Source: Bacteroidaceae bacterium
Lineage (GTDB): Bacteria > Bacteroidota > Bacteroidia > Bacteroidales > Bacteroidaceae
DNA length: 64,000 nucleotides
Assembly (NCBI GenBank): GCA_030843315.1
Contig: JAUUPT010000001.1
Span: forward strand, 1-64,000
Direction of reading: 5' to 3'
Positions within the stretch are counted from its first letter, which is position 1. Each line of letters begins with the position of its first letter. Below the pieces are notes generated by a model. The model did no database searches. It was not told the DNA's origin and saw only the letters and a program-made list of their open reading frames with translations. Shown here piece by piece: positions 33,653 to 41,492 of this stretch. A program made the position numbers and the translations under genes.

Positions 33653-34281
33653 TGCCTCTCTTTCTGCAACATACGGAACCCTCTTATCGATGGGGAATAT
33701 GGAAAACAGACGAAACGTTGGATGATTTGCTTGTTATGCTTCCCCATAAAGAAGTGTATCGGGAGGGTATGCAGCGTTTTACGTCAGAGCATCGCCGGTT
33801 AGAATGGATTGCTGTCCGTGTGTTGCTATATACATTGTTGGGAGAGGAAAAGGAGATCGCTTATTTTCCCAATGGAAAACCTTACTTGGCAGATGCTTCT
33901 GCTTCCATTAGTATTTCTCACACCAAAGGCTATGTCGCAGTACTTTTGGGAACACCGGATAAAGAAGTCGGTATTGATATTGAGCAATACGGCGAAAGAG
34001 TTCGGAGAGTAGCGCATAAGTTCATGCGTGAAGATGAAGAAGCATCCTTATTTCGTGGGACTGAAATTTGGTCCTTATTACTTCATTGGTCGGCAAAGGA
34101 AACGATGTTCAAGTGCATGAATGCTTCGGATGTTGATTTTCGGGAACATATGCGCGTACTGCCTTTTTCAGTCGGCGAGAGTGGCATATTCTCCGCCGAG
34201 GAATACCGTACGGCGGAGAAATGCAAATTTACTATTTACTATTATTTATCTTCGGATTTTGTCTTGACGTTGAGTCTGTAA
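33652..34281 (+). CDS. 4'-phosphopantetheinyl transferase superfamily protein
   Basis: 209 residues, of the Sfp-like size class. The catalytic and Mg2+ motifs are present: VGIDIEQYGERV (about 103-114) and WSAKETMFK (about 146-154); the CoA-contact stretch ISISHTKGYVAV is near 84. It transfers the phosphopantetheine arm from CoA to a carrier protein, probably an ACP or peptidyl carrier. Starts on the last base of gldE (ATG in AATG), so it is co-translated. Its last 40 bp overlap the convergent ferredoxin-like gene. Confidence 0.88.
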   Translation: MPLFLQHTEPSYRWGIWKTDETLDDLLVMLPHKEVYREGMQRFTSEHRRLEWIAVRVLLYTLLGEEKEIAYFPNGKPYLADASASISISHTKGYVAVLLGTPDKEVGIDIEQYGERVRRVAHKFMREDEEASLFRGTEIWSLLLHWSAKETMFKCMNASDVDFREHMRVLPFSVGESGIFSAEEYRTAEKCKFTIYYYLSSDFVLTLSL

Positions 34282-34478
34282 CTCAATGCTCCGGAAGGGC
34301 ATTTGTTGATTTGCGAAATCAATTCTTCTGTAGTAGCATTCTCCATCTGTATCCAAGGCTTTTCTTTCGGATGATATACATTCGGAAGTGTCTTTACACA
34401 GATCCCTGAATGCTGGCATAATCTTGGTTGCCAAACAATGGTCAACTCGCCATTGGTATATTCTTTTGTAGTTTCCAT
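34242..34478 (-). CDS. Small divergent 4Fe-4S mono-cluster protein
   Basis: 78 residues. Cys residues in LCQHSGICVKTLPNVY and INKCPSGALSYRL fit the (4Fe-4S) mono-cluster (Fer4_19) family, which has CxxxxxC and CP spacing rather than the usual CxxCxxC. Presumed electron carrier or cluster-binding regulator; partner unknown. It lies 12 bp after a small acetyltransferase gene, a pairing often seen in this phylum. The 3' end overlaps the PPTase gene by 40 bp on the other strand. Confidence 0.8.
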   Translation of the reverse strand: METTKEYTNGELTIVWQPRLCQHSGICVKTLPNVYHPKEKPWIQMENATTEELISQINKCPSGALSYRLNVKTKSEDK

Positions 34479-34490
34479 AACAGTTTTCTT

Positions 34491-34790
34491 TTAAACGTGA
34501 ACACCTCTCAATACAACACGCTTCCATTCAGGGTGTTTGTGAATGTATGCGGCAACAAATGGGCACAAAGGTACTAATCTCAACCCTTGATTCTCAATGT
34601 CTTTTAATGTCTTTTCTACAAGCAGGCTACCGATACCCCTGCCACTTAGTGCGGATGGTACTTCGGTATGCGTCAGGTATATTTCGCCGTTGCTGGACTT
34701 GATATACTCTATCCTGGGAGTATATTCTTCGACATGGAACTCGTATTGACGCTGTTCCTTGTTGTCTATTAGTTCATAATCTTCCGCCAT
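34491..34790 (-). CDS. Small GNAT-like N-acetyltransferase (YjdJ type)
   Basis: 99 residues. It carries the acetyl-CoA binding turn GRGIGSLLVEKTL (about 49-61) and LVPLCPFVAAYIHKHPEW (about 72-89), which is diagnostic of the short YjdJ/GCN5-related family. Substrate unknown; probable partner of the 4Fe-4S protein encoded 12 bp downstream. The next gene upstream on that strand is far away, so these two form their own unit. Confidence 0.85.
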   Translation of the reverse strand: MAEDYELIDNKEQRQYEFHVEEYTPRIEYIKSSNGEIYLTHTEVPSALSGRGIGSLLVEKTLKDIENQGLRLVPLCPFVAAYIHKHPEWKRVVLRGVHV

Positions 34791-34889
34791 AATTACAGGT
34801 GTTTAATGTTTACTATCAAATAACACCTGACAAGGCTGATTTGTTTTTTAGAAATTAACCAAAAATGAGCAAGGAACAACGCTTCCTAT

Positions 34890-36263
34890 TTATAATCTTT
34901 CCAGCTGTACGGTGAAATGCCGCATCAATGGAGCTTCCCAGGTGATGCGTACTCCGTGGGTGATATTCTCTCGTTTATCATATACATTTTTCAACGCTGC
35001 TGCCACTACATCCATGTGATTGTCGGTATAGACGCGTCGAGGGATAGCAAGCCGGAGCAGGTCCAGCCCGTTGAAGCGATTCTCCCGAGTCACCGGGTCG
35101 CGGTCGGCCAGCAGATAGCCTATCTCGCAACCGCGTATGCCTGCCTCCAGATATAATTCAACAGTCAACGTTTGTGCCGGAAATTCTTCTTTCGGGACGT
35201 GCGTCAATACTTTCGGGGCATCTACAAAGATGGCATGACCGCCTGCGGGGCGTTGGTAAGGGATTCCATATTCATCCAACTTCTTGGCTAAGTAGGCTAC
35301 TTGGTGGATGCGGGTTTCCAGATTATCAAACTCTGTGTTTTCATCCAGGCCGATGGCAAGCGCATTCATATCGCGCCCGTTCATACCGCCATAAGTGAGG
35401 TAGCCTTCAAATTGTACGCAAAAGCCTTTGGCTCCTTCGTACCAATCCTCCCGGCGGGTTGCAATAAAGCCGCCCATATTTACGATGCCGTCTTTCTTGG
35501 CACTCATGGTCATGCCGTCTGCAAGGTCGAACATTTCATGGGTGATTTCCTTGATAGTCTTGTTGCGATATCCGTCTTCTCTCATCTTGATGAAATAAGC
35601 GTTCTCGGCAAAACGGGCGGAGTCAAATAAAACGAGCTTGCCATATTTATTTGCAATGGCGCGGACCTCGCGCAGGTTTTGCATAGAAACCGGTTGTCCG
35701 CCTGCGGTGTTGTTGGTGATGGTGACGATGATAAATGGTATGCGCTCTGAGTGCTCCTGCAATGCTTTTTCCAGTTTTACCGGGTCTACATTGCCTTTAA
35801 ACGGAACTTCCAGCTGGGTTTGCTTGGCTTCGTCTATGGTGCAGTCCAATGCAATTGCTTTACGCCCTTCAATGTGCCCTTTAGTGGTGTCGAAGTGAGA
35901 ATTTCCTGGAACAATATCCCCTTCGTGTACCAGATAAGAGAATAATACGTTTTCGGCGGCACGTCCTTGGTGTGTAGGGATGATATATTCAAATCCGGTC
36001 AGTCGGGTAATGGTTTCTTTCAAATTAAAGAAGGAGGAGGCTCCGGCGTAGCTTTCGTCACCCAGCATCATGCCTGCCCATTGCCGGTCGCTCATGGCTC
36101 CTGTGCCCGAGTCGGTGATAAGGTCAATATAAACTTGCTCTGATTTCAGTTGAAATACATTGTAATGAGCTTCTTTGAGCCATTGTTCTCGTTCCTGGCG
36201 GGTGCTTTTGCGAATGGGCTCCACCATTTTAATTTTCCATGATTCGGCGAATGGTAATTTCAT
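34890..36263 (-). CDS. tnaA: Tryptophanase (L-tryptophan indole-lyase)
   Basis: 457 residues, normal length. Fold-type I PLP beta-eliminating lyase: conserved PTHQGRAAENVLFS (about 96-109), ITNNTAGGQPVSM (about 183-195), FDSARFAENAYFI (about 213-225), and PLP-Lys in MTMSAKKDGIVNMGG (about 254). It splits tryptophan to indole, pyruvate and ammonia; indole is a known gut signal. No tryptophan permease is adjacent. It has its own promoter at 36329-36359, so the riboswitch further upstream may not control it. Confidence 0.95.
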   Translation of the reverse strand: MKLPFAESWKIKMVEPIRKSTRQEREQWLKEAHYNVFQLKSEQVYIDLITDSGTGAMSDRQWAGMMLGDESYAGASSFFNLKETITRLTGFEYIIPTHQGRAAENVLFSYLVHEGDIVPGNSHFDTTKGHIEGRKAIALDCTIDEAKQTQLEVPFKGNVDPVKLEKALQEHSERIPFIIVTITNNTAGGQPVSMQNLREVRAIANKYGKLVLFDSARFAENAYFIKMREDGYRNKTIKEITHEMFDLADGMTMSAKKDGIVNMGGFIATRREDWYEGAKGFCVQFEGYLTYGGMNGRDMNALAIGLDENTEFDNLETRIHQVAYLAKKLDEYGIPYQRPAGGHAIFVDAPKVLTHVPKEEFPAQTLTVELYLEAGIRGCEIGYLLADRDPVTRENRFNGLDLLRLAIPRRVYTDNHMDVVAAALKNVYDKRENITHGVRITWEAPLMRHFTVQLERL

Positions 36264-36328
36264 GTTCTATGTATTTAAGGATTTGACAATAAGTTAATGA
36301 ATAATTCCTCTTTTGAGATTTTACGTGC

Positions 36329-36359
36329 CGAATATAGGTATTATTTGAATGATATCCAA
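36329..36359 (-). promoter_or_regulatory. Likely tnaA promoter
   Basis: On the minus strand TTGG (36356-36359), 19 bp, then TATATTCG (36329-36336), one base from TAnnTTTG; about 65 bp before the tnaA ATG and downstream of the riboswitch and hairpin. Confidence 0.5.
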
Positions 36360-36385
36360 TTGATTTGTGACTTTTTGTAATGCAA

Positions 36386-36418
36386 ATGTCCGGGCGAAAT
36401 CACTTCGACCGGACATCA
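36386..36418 (-). terminator. Hairpin between riboswitch and tnaA
   Basis: Arms ATGTCCGG and CCGGACAT close a 31-nt hairpin with an inner TCGAAGTGATTTCG segment. The following minus-strand bases (TTGCATTAC) are a poor T-run, so it may be an expression-platform stem rather than a strong terminator. Confidence 0.5.
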
Positions 36419-36552
36419 TCAAATAAACTTGGCAGAGTTTATTTACCTTTTTACTTTCTCTGAATTAGGTTTGATGAATGAAATGATAGGACGATTTGTC
36501 CGGTTCATTAGACTCAACGCTTTTTCCTCGAAAGCAATGATAAAACGTGCAT

Positions 36553-36720
36553 GGCAGGTCTTCTGACTTGTTTCTGTTACAGACGCCTTCCCGGAAACGA
36601 ATTTCCAGTGGCATAGGGTAATGCCTGCAACAATTAGCGAAACTTACAGCAGCGGGACTGTTTAGGATTTGCACCTAATTCCCTTTTAATTGCCGCCTCC
36701 GAACAAAGACGGCAAACCAA
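36553..36720 (-). promoter_or_regulatory. Cobalamin riboswitch
   Basis: On the minus strand the hallmark core reads GGGAATTAGGTGCAAATCC, then CAGTCCCGCTGCTGTAA. Further on come ATGCCACTGG, GGGAAGGCG and the closing AAGTCAGAAGACCTGCC. These are the conserved adenosylcobalamin aptamer elements in correct order. The next same-strand gene is tnaA, 290 bp downstream, which needs PLP and not B12. No btuB, btuG or corrinoid gene is present here. It may be left from a lost B12 locus or control a transcript reading into tnaA. Confidence 0.9.
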
Positions 36721-36762
36721 TGCATTGCAAAGATAGGAAAAAATAGTGATTAATCACTATCA

Positions 36763-38568
36763 CTACGCTTTTTCTTTTGCTAATGTAAATACAAATTCCA
36801 GTCCTCCGCCTTGATTGTTCTTGGCCGAGATGGTTCCTCCGTGAATGATGACTGCATTTTTCACAATTGCGAGTCCTAAACCGGTTCCGCCCAGTTTTCT
36901 TGAACGGCCTTTGTCTACACGGTAGAAGCGTTCGAACAGGCGGTTCAGATGCTCTTGCGGAACACCTACACCGGTGTCTGCAAAGCTGAAATAGTAGAAG
37001 TGCTCGTCTTCGCGGAAGCAGCTGATATTGATGTGTATATTTGCCCCGGCATAAGCGATGGCATTATCCATCAGATTGCGGAAGATAGAGTAGAGAAGTG
37101 AGTAATTTCCCCGTAATTGTATTTTGGGTTTCAAAGAGTTGACTACTGTAATTTGCTTTTCTTCCAATTCCAGGGATACTTCGTTTACAATATTTGCTAC
37201 CAGCACGCTGATGTCCACTTTTTCCATATCAATCATATTGGCAGCTTCATCCATACGGGTCAGTACGGAAATATCACGCAGCAAGCGGCTCAAACGGTTG
37301 CTTTGGGCATAGCAGCGTTCCAGGAAAACATTCATCTTGTCCTGTGGTATGTTTTCATTATTCACAATAGTTTCCAGATATCCTTGTATGCTGCTTACGG
37401 GAGTTTTTAGTTCGTGGGCAATGTTTTGCGTTAGTTGGCGTTTCAAGCGGATCTGCTCTTCTTCCTGGGTAATGTCGTTAATGGAAACTTCAAAACTTAA
37501 ATCCTGAAAGATGATACACTCGATGACGAAAATACGTCCATTTTTATTGATGTTAATGGACATCCTCTTTTCTTCTCTATCGGATGGGCGCTTTTGGGCT
37601 TTGCTGATGAAATCGGTTATTTTTTGGAATTCATAGGCAGAGAAGATATCTTCGGTTGCTTGCAGATTGGAATCTGAAATCAGGTTACCGTACTGGGTGA
37701 ACAAGTTATTCACCAATATTTCCTTTTTATCTTTGGTGAATACGCCCAGTCCTTCACGGGAAGTCTGCAAGTGGGTGATTAATTTCTCACGTTCAATATA
37801 AAGCGCTTCTTTTGTTTCGCGCAGACGTTTGTATATCTGTATGATATGCTGCGAAATTTCCCCAAGCTCATTATGTGGGAAAGCCGACTGTATGTCCATT
37901 TCTATAGGCTCATTCTTGTCGGCCCGTTTGGCAAACTCGCGCAGATTATTGATGGCGCTACCCAGTTTGGAAGTGAACTTATAGAAAATGACAATCAGTA
38001 GCATTGATATGATGATGGTAAACCAGATATAATGCGGGTCGGCAGCTAAGTTCTCCATCAAATCAATATCGTAGGGCAGAGCCGAACGAATGATGCAGTC
38101 ATTGTAGATTGTGGCGGAATAGAAATAAGTCTTTCCGGTTGTTTCTGAAGTACGCCGTACGTCATATCCTCTTCCGTCTTTCAATGCCCTTTGTACTTCC
38201 GGGCGTTTGATATGATTGTCTAAATGCAGGTTATGGGCGCGGTAGCTGTCGTACACCACGTTTCCTTGTAAGTCTACTATTGTGACGCGCAGCCCTTTGT
38301 CTACATATTTAGACACACAGTCATCCAGCATAGATTCCCATTGATTGTTGGGCGTCTTTCCCAGTTCCTGATATAGTCTGTCATTGTATCCTTGCAGTTG
38401 CACGTCCAGCAGTTCTATTTTGTACCCCTTTTCCCGTTGATACTGATAGGCGATGAAGCAGGCTGCAAATACAATGAACAGTGAGATCACCGAAAGGAAT
38501 AATTTCCGGCTGAATGACAAGAAATGCTTGTCTTTGTTACCTTTATTCGGCTTCGAAGCAATAACCAT
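36763..38568 (-). CDS. PhoR-type sensor histidine kinase
   Basis: 601 residues. A first membrane helix (about 24-44, LFLSVISLFIVFAACFIAYQ) and a second (about 180-202) enclose a periplasmic sensor domain of about 130 residues; a HAMP-like segment, a PAS-like domain (about 265-370), the H-box NIAHELKTPVSS (about 392), an N-box RNLMDNAIAYA, and GTGLGLAIVKNAV follow. It phosphorylates the regulator encoded just upstream, with a 26-bp gene overlap. Signal unknown. Confidence 0.9.
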   Translation of the reverse strand: MVIASKPNKGNKDKHFLSFSRKLFLSVISLFIVFAACFIAYQYQREKGYKIELLDVQLQGYNDRLYQELGKTPNNQWESMLDDCVSKYVDKGLRVTIVDLQGNVVYDSYRAHNLHLDNHIKRPEVQRALKDGRGYDVRRTSETTGKTYFYSATIYNDCIIRSALPYDIDLMENLAADPHYIWFTIIISMLLIVIFYKFTSKLGSAINNLREFAKRADKNEPIEMDIQSAFPHNELGEISQHIIQIYKRLRETKEALYIEREKLITHLQTSREGLGVFTKDKKEILVNNLFTQYGNLISDSNLQATEDIFSAYEFQKITDFISKAQKRPSDREEKRMSININKNGRIFVIECIIFQDLSFEVSINDITQEEEQIRLKRQLTQNIAHELKTPVSSIQGYLETIVNNENIPQDKMNVFLERCYAQSNRLSRLLRDISVLTRMDEAANMIDMEKVDISVLVANIVNEVSLELEEKQITVVNSLKPKIQLRGNYSLLYSIFRNLMDNAIAYAGANIHINISCFREDEHFYYFSFADTGVGVPQEHLNRLFERFYRVDKGRSRKLGGTGLGLAIVKNAVIIHGGTISAKNNQGGGLEFVFTLAKEKA

Positions 38569-39232
38569 ATCCTAAACGAGTTACGATGCATTTGCCATAT
38601 ACTCCGATTTTCTTGCGCAGGCGGGTGATGTTTACATCTATGGTACGGTCCAGCACATATACTTCATCGCTCCAAATACGGCTCAGTATGTCTTCGCGTG
38701 AGAATACGCGTCCTTTGTTCTGCAAAAGCAATAATAATATTTCAAATTCTTTCTTTGTGAGGGGGGCTTCTTCACCGTCTATGCTGACTTTCTTTTTAAT
38801 GATGTCCAGCACTAATGACTTGTAGATAATCTGTTCCGGTATGCGTTCAGTCTCTCCTTGTTGGGTGCGTCGCAGTACGGCTTTGACGCGGGCGGTTACT
38901 TCACGCAGGGAGAATGGTTTGGAGATATAGTCGTCCGCTCCCAGGTTGAATCCGGTCACTGTATCGTTCTCCGTATCTTTGGCAGTGATAAAGATGATAG
39001 GGATTTGGGCTGTTTTCTTATCCTTCTTTAGTGTACTTGCCATCTTGAAACCGGAAATTTCTCCCATCATCACATCCAGTAATAAGAGGTTGTAGCTGGC
39101 GATATCCATCTTCAGGGCTTCCTCGGCAGAGTTTGCCGTATCTACTTCGTATCCTTCGTTTTCGAGGTTGAATTTTAAGATTTCGCACAAATCTTCTTCA
39201 TCGTCCACTACTAAAATTCGATAATCGTTCAT
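38543..39232 (-). CDS. OmpR/PhoB-family response regulator
   Basis: 229 residues. Receiver domain with acidic VDDEED (9-14) and phospho-Asp in LLLLDVMMGE (about 54), Lys in YISKPFS (about 105); winged-helix DNA-binding domain in the C-terminal 100 residues (LTKKEFEILLLLLQNKGRVFSREDIL with usual spacing; RTIDVNITRLRKKIG). Co-transcribed with the kinase downstream. A 9-bp inverted repeat covers its promoter region, which suggests repressor or self-regulation. Confidence 0.92.
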   Translation of the reverse strand: MNDYRILVVDDEEDLCEILKFNLENEGYEVDTANSAEEALKMDIASYNLLLLDVMMGEISGFKMASTLKKDKKTAQIPIIFITAKDTENDTVTGFNLGADDYISKPFSLREVTARVKAVLRRTQQGETERIPEQIIYKSLVLDIIKKKVSIDGEEAPLTKKEFEILLLLLQNKGRVFSREDILSRIWSDEVYVLDRTIDVNITRLRKKIGVYGKCIVTRLGYGYCFEAE

Positions 39233-39250
39233 TGTATTTCTTTGTTTATA

Positions 39251-39281
39251 TGTGACAAGGCATAACTACTCTCTTGTCACA
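39251..39281. promoter_or_regulatory. Inverted repeat (operator-like) at the response-regulator promoter
   Basis: TGTGACAAG (39251-39259) and CTTGTCACA (39273-39281) form a perfect 9-bp dyad with 13 bp between. Its right arm touches the -7 element of the regulator gene, about 20-50 bp upstream of the ATG. Confidence 0.6.
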
Positions 39282-39311
39282 AAGTTAAGCTTTATTTCTT
39301 TTCCTCGACAA
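39280..39311 (-). promoter_or_regulatory. Promoter for the two-component genes
   Basis: On the minus strand TTG (39309-39311), 21 bp, TAACTTTG (39280-39287). Confidence 0.55.
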
Positions 39312-39390
39312 AAGTGAGGCAAATTTGTTACGTAATGATGAAACAAGTATTACAATTCGGTTACAAATGGAACGTAGGAGCGAATAGAAC

Positions 39391-39448
39391 TCACCACAGA
39401 GGACACAGAGTTCTTCTCCCCTGTGAGACTCTGTGTCCTCTGTGGTGA
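39391..39448. repeat. Perfect 21-bp inverted repeat between divergent genes
   Basis: 39391-39411 and 39428-39448 are exact reverse complements (TCACCACAGAGGACACAGAGT), with a 16-nt loop. It sits between the divergent regulator gene and the transglutaminase-like gene, 8 bp before the latter's promoter. Confidence 0.75.
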
Positions 39449-39455
39449 AATATTA

Positions 39456-39486
39456 TTGCGAACAATCGTTTTTAATATTATCTTTG
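39456..39486 (+). promoter_or_regulatory. Promoter for the transglutaminase-like gene
   Basis: TTG (39456-39458), 20 bp, TATCTTTG (39479-39486); a full consensus match, 23 bp before the ATG. Confidence 0.7.
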
Positions 39487-39508
39487 CTTCGTAAATAAGC
39501 AGATTGAT

Positions 39509-40708
39509 ATGAACAAACTTATATATATAGGTAAGAACTCCCGTAAGTGGCGTTTGCCGGTAATAGCGGGAGTTTTGGTTTTGGTGGTAATTGGTTCCGT
39601 TTGGCTGAATATGGCTCCTTTTCGTTCCGGTTTTGAGATTACGGACGAACTGGGTGGTAATATCTTTCCTTCGAGCATTCTTTCGGTGGCCACTACCGAT
39701 GCCCAGGTCATAGTGCCGGTAGATTCGATGTATGTGGGTAATCCCAAATCCTGCATCGCCATTCGTATTCGTTCGGGCAAGGCATATAGTCGGGTGAGGG
39801 TTGAGGTAGCAGAAACTCCGTTCTTTTCCCGTTCCGTTTCCGAGTTTGTGTTGGCCAAGCCGCGTACGGAGTACATCATCTATCCTGACATTATCTGGAA
39901 TTACGAGGCTTTGAAGAATAATAATCAGGCTGAACCTATCAGTGTAGCCATCACGGCGGAGTTGAACGAAAAAGACTTGGGGCAGCGGGTACGTACTTTT
40001 TCGGTTCGCAGCATCAATGAATGCCTGTTGGGCTACGTGACGAATGGCACGAAGTTTCATGATACCGGTATTTTCTTTGCTGCTTATGTAAACGAAGAGA
40101 ATCCTATGATCGACCGGTTGCTGCGCGAAGCATTGGATACCCGCATTGTGAATCGCTTCTTAGGCTATCAAGGTGGCGCCGAGGTGGTGGACAAGCAGGT
40201 TTATGCATTGTGGAATGTGCTTCAGAAGCGTAACTTCCGTTATAGTTCGGTGTCCAACACAAGTCTTTCCAGCAACGTGGTCTTTTCGCAGCGCGTGCGC
40301 ACGTTCGACGATTCGTTGGAGTCTTCGCAAATCAATTGTGTGGATGGCACTGTATTGTTCGCTTCCCTGCTCCGTGCCATCAATATAGAACCTATATTGG
40401 TACGTACTCCGGGACACATGTTTGTGGGTTATTATACCGACTCCAATCATAAAGGCATGAACTTCCTCGAAACGACCATGATTGGTGATGTCGATTTGGA
40501 TGATTTCTTTCCGGATGAACAACTGGATTCCACGATGGTGGGAAAGTCGCAGAACCAGATGTCGCGCATTGCCTTCGATAAATCCAAGGAGTATGCTAAT
40601 AAGAAGTATAAGCAGAACGAAGAAGGCATCCATTCCGGCAAACTGAACTATATGTTCCTGGAAATTTCTAAGGATGTGAGAAGGAGGATACAGCCGATAG
40701 GAAAATAA
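39509..40708 (+). CDS. Membrane-anchored transglutaminase-like protein
   Basis: 399 residues. One N-terminal membrane helix (about 18-36) is followed by a large periplasmic part. The C-terminal half has a transglutaminase-like core: Cys in INCVDGTVLFASLLRAINIE (about 278), His in VRTPGHMFVGYY (about 303) and a later Asp (MIGDVDLDDFFP), in papain-like order. It could be a protease, a cross-linking enzyme or an inactive binding version. Transcribed alone. Function not known; family call from the Cys-His-Asp pattern. Confidence 0.7.
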   Translation: MNKLIYIGKNSRKWRLPVIAGVLVLVVIGSVWLNMAPFRSGFEITDELGGNIFPSSILSVATTDAQVIVPVDSMYVGNPKSCIAIRIRSGKAYSRVRVEVAETPFFSRSVSEFVLAKPRTEYIIYPDIIWNYEALKNNNQAEPISVAITAELNEKDLGQRVRTFSVRSINECLLGYVTNGTKFHDTGIFFAAYVNEENPMIDRLLREALDTRIVNRFLGYQGGAEVVDKQVYALWNVLQKRNFRYSSVSNTSLSSNVVFSQRVRTFDDSLESSQINCVDGTVLFASLLRAINIEPILVRTPGHMFVGYYTDSNHKGMNFLETTMIGDVDLDDFFPDEQLDSTMVGKSQNQMSRIAFDKSKEYANKKYKQNEEGIHSGKLNYMFLEISKDVRRRIQPIGK

Positions 40709-40873
40709 AGTATACCACATAGAATTTTTTTGTTTTCTCCTACACCCGCATTAAATTATTATAACTCCATGATAGATACATTTCATTCATATTCAGTCGG
40801 TTTTGCCTATCTTAGCCTCTCTATATAGCCGGTCCCTTCTCCATATATAGGAGTTCCAAAATGATTCATACGT

Positions 40874-41027
40874 TGGAACTGTCAGTTTCAAATTATGAAA
40901 CTGGGAGTTTGCTATAATGAAACTGGGAGTTTCATCCTTTGAAACTGAGAGTTTACCATAGTGGAACTGGGAGTTTGCTTTGTCGGCACTGGGAGTTTAC
41001 CTTGTTGAAACAGACAGTCTCTCTTAT
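40874..41027. repeat. 22-bp tandem repeat array, seven units
   Basis: Exact 22-bp units begin at 40874, 40896, 40918, 40940, 40962, 40984 and 41006. Each holds a dyad close to GAAACTGGGAGTTTC (best at 40919-40933), separated by a 6-7 bp variable part. There is no CRISPR-like spacer. It lies 433 bp before the susC-like -7 element. Confidence 0.88.
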
Positions 41028-41459
41028 TGGCTTATGCCGAAAGAAATAAACGTTAATATGTGTTGTTATGGGAGTTTTGCTTTATTAATAGTCAAACACT
41101 GTTTTTTACTAAGCTTATGAATCGTTTTAACTATTTCGTTCTTTTAAACTTCATAAAGAGGCTTTTATGTTAATGTTATTCTGTCTTTTAGGGTGATAAA
41201 TAGTGATATAGCTATATTGAATTGTTGAAGTATAGTCCTTGAAATGTCAATTGATACTACAATTTGTATCTGATACTATCTATATAGTGTATATATAGAA
41301 AGGTGTAGTCGCTTATTTCTGTCATTCTGTGAGGAATGTCATGGGTGTAGTACCTGTTAAGCAGGTGCTTCAAACTTTACAGAAGTATAAAAACAAATTA
41401 TTTAATATTCATTTAGTATTATTTAAACAGTGAAGTAATTGGACTTCTGAATAAATTTA

Positions 41460-41467
41460 TATATTTG
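41460..41467 (+). promoter_or_regulatory. -7 element for the susC-like gene
   Basis: TATATTTG matches TAnnTTTG, 26 bp before the ATG; a TTG lies 18 bp upstream (41439), slightly closer than usual. Confidence 0.55.
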
Positions 41468-41492
41468 CAAACAAATCCAAATAACAAAGCTT

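Larger units (their letters stand above)
40709..41492 (+). other. 784-bp AT-rich intergenic region before susC-like gene
   Basis: It contains the 22-bp repeat array at 40874-41027, a short hairpin TACCTG-TTAA-GCAGGT near 41351-41365 and the susC-like promoter at 41460. No convincing ORF or RNA gene was found in the rest, though a leader or antisense RNA as known for some Sus-type loci cannot be excluded. Confidence 0.5.

Noticed and set aside
34242..34281. Frameshift or misannotated end at the PPTase/ferredoxin overlap
   Set aside because: Both proteins have normal length and intact motifs; the 40-bp convergent overlap appears genuine.
36514..36552. Leader peptide (MHVLSLLSRKKR) just after the riboswitch, analogous to TnaC
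   Set aside because: It has no Trp codon, begins directly at the aptamer end, and lies far from tnaA; most likely chance.
36465..36674. 69-residue minus-strand ORF
   Set aside because: It overlaps the conserved cobalamin aptamer, which explains the sequence better.
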